Shown here: piece after piece, positions 5,349-5,977 of the stretch
Numbering within the stretch: position 1 is the stretch's first letter
Layout: each line of letters starts with the position of its first letter
NCBI GenBank assembly: GCA_937907485.1
Contig: CALESR010000207.1
Coordinates: 1 to 5,977, forward strand
DNA length: 5,977 nucleotides
Direction of reading: 5' to 3'
Origin: an uncultured Paracoccaceae bacterium
GTDB taxonomy: Bacteria > Pseudomonadota > Alphaproteobacteria > Rhodobacterales > Rhodobacteraceae
Notes under the pieces: model-generated
Database searches by the model: none
The model's input: the letters and a program-made list of their open reading frames with translations, nothing else
Told to the model about the DNA's origin: nothing
Program-made: the position numbers and the translations under genes

Positions 5349-5977
5349 GTGCCGACCTCGCTTCGGGCGCGCACAAGGTCGGTGTGACTACGCACCAGAT
5401 CTCGCAAGAGTGTCTCTCGCGGACCAAAACCGGTTTGGGCGCCGCCTTCCAGCACCAGCAGGTCATCGCATTCGCCGATCGCAGCCGGGCGATGGGCGGT
5501 CACGACGACGATGGTTCCGGCCGCCTTGAGGCTGCGGATCGCCGCATTCACCGCGTCCGAGGCATCAGCGTCGAGGTCAGCGTTCGGCTCGTCAAGAATG
5601 ACCAGCGCCGGTGCACCAAAGATCGCGCGTGCCAAGGCGATGCGGCGGACAAGACCCGCAGGCAGTGGTGCGGCCAGAGCGTCGATCCGGGTCTGATAAC
5701 CCGCCGGCAGGGCGCAGATCGCCGAATGGGCGCCAACCAATCTGGCCGCATCCTCGATCGCAGCGGCAGTGACCTCGCGGTCATGACGCGAGATGGCATC
5801 GGCAATTGAGCCAGGCCAGAGCGTAACGCGTTGCGGCAGATAGCCGATGCGCCGCGCAGGCAAACGCGACACCGGGTGATCGCCGAGCCGCAGAACACCC
5901 GCTGTGGGGGCCACTGCGCCGGCCAGCACCCGCGCCAGCAGGCTCTTGCCCGCGCCGCCCGGTCCGATCACGCCCAG
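5345..5977 (-). CDS. ABC transporter ATP-binding domain, type I secretion (PrtD-like), 3'-terminal part
   Basis: Only the last 210 residues are present; the frame runs off the right edge, so any fused membrane domain is out of view. Visible residues, numbered from the edge: Walker A GPGGAGKS (5-12), Q-loop GYLPQ with Gln49, Walker B ALVILDEP (124-131) with catalytic Glu130, D-loop NADLD, and switch His162 (VVTAHRP). TLWPGSIADAI and LDEPNADLD closely resemble PrtD/AprD-type exporters. The signature motif is strongly altered: the place of LSGGQ is taken by LPAGL (5651-5665), followed by a recognisable RRIALARA. Such C-loop loss is known from one half of heterodimeric ABC exporters. The stop overlaps the HlyD-family start (ATGA). 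By position and resemblance it energises type I export with that adaptor. A GTG at 5971 is an internal valine before Walker A, not a start. Confidence 0.9.
   Translation of the reverse strand: MGVIGPGGAGKSLLARVLAGAVAPTAGVLRLGDHPVSRLPARRIGYLPQRVTLWPGSIADAISRHDREVTAAAIEDAARLVGAHSAICALPAGYQTRIDALAAPLPAGLVRRIALARAIFGAPALVILDEPNADLDADASDAVNAAIRSLKAAGTIVVVTAHRPAAIGECDDLLVLEGGAQTGFGPRETLLRDLVRSHTDLVRARSEVGT

Overview
The window is GC-rich, gene-dense chromosomal DNA that most resembles an alphaproteobacterium, probably of the Rhodobacterales (Rhodobacter/Paracoccus group). This rests on strong GC bias at third codon positions and on several protein subtypes that I recognise from that group: the YjgF/RidA 'like_1' type, the FemAB-like DUF482 protein, and a GST with a TEVAAICAYL helix. 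The assignment is inference from protein resemblance; there is no rRNA or other marker gene to confirm it.

Layout: one gene reads rightward and seven read leftward. At the left end a type II/Prx5-like peroxiredoxin (121-606, +) stands alone behind a good ribosome binding site. It converges on the leftward genes across a 28-bp gap that holds a perfect 8-bp hairpin. From right to left, the minus strand first carries the end of a type I secretion ABC ATPase, cut by the window edge. Its stop overlaps the start of an HlyD/PrtE-type membrane fusion protein by 4 nt. A hairpin with a T-rich tail sits on the HlyD stop codon and probably ends that transcript.

A second, tightly packed leftward set follows: ridA-type deaminase, glycerophosphodiester phosphodiesterase, FemAB-like/DUF482 acyltransferase-like protein, glutathione S-transferase, and pterin-4a-carbinolamine dehydratase. 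Junctions are TGATG (1-nt overlap), a 48-nt gap, ATGA (4-nt overlap) and TGATG, which is the signature of one translationally coupled operon.

Functionally, the right end is half of a type I export machine (ATPase plus periplasmic adaptor); the permease part, outer-membrane channel and substrate are not visible. The middle operon mixes small-molecule clean-up enzymes (RidA for reactive enamines/imines, GST, pterin dehydratase) with phospholipid headgroup turnover (GDPD) and an uncharacterised acyltransferase-fold protein. The convergent peroxiredoxin removes peroxides. A shared 'metabolite damage control' theme is suggestive but is inference.

Nothing here is clearly a new system. The points most worth a second look are a badly degenerate ABC signature motif (LPAGL instead of LSGGQ) in the secretion ATPase, a T7 slippage-prone run in the DUF482 gene where a one-base slip gives an immediate stop, and the hairpin between the convergent genes, which looks like a dispersed repeat. 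I found no tRNA, rRNA, CRISPR array, insertion sequence or attachment site, and no gene-free stretch longer than 120 bases.
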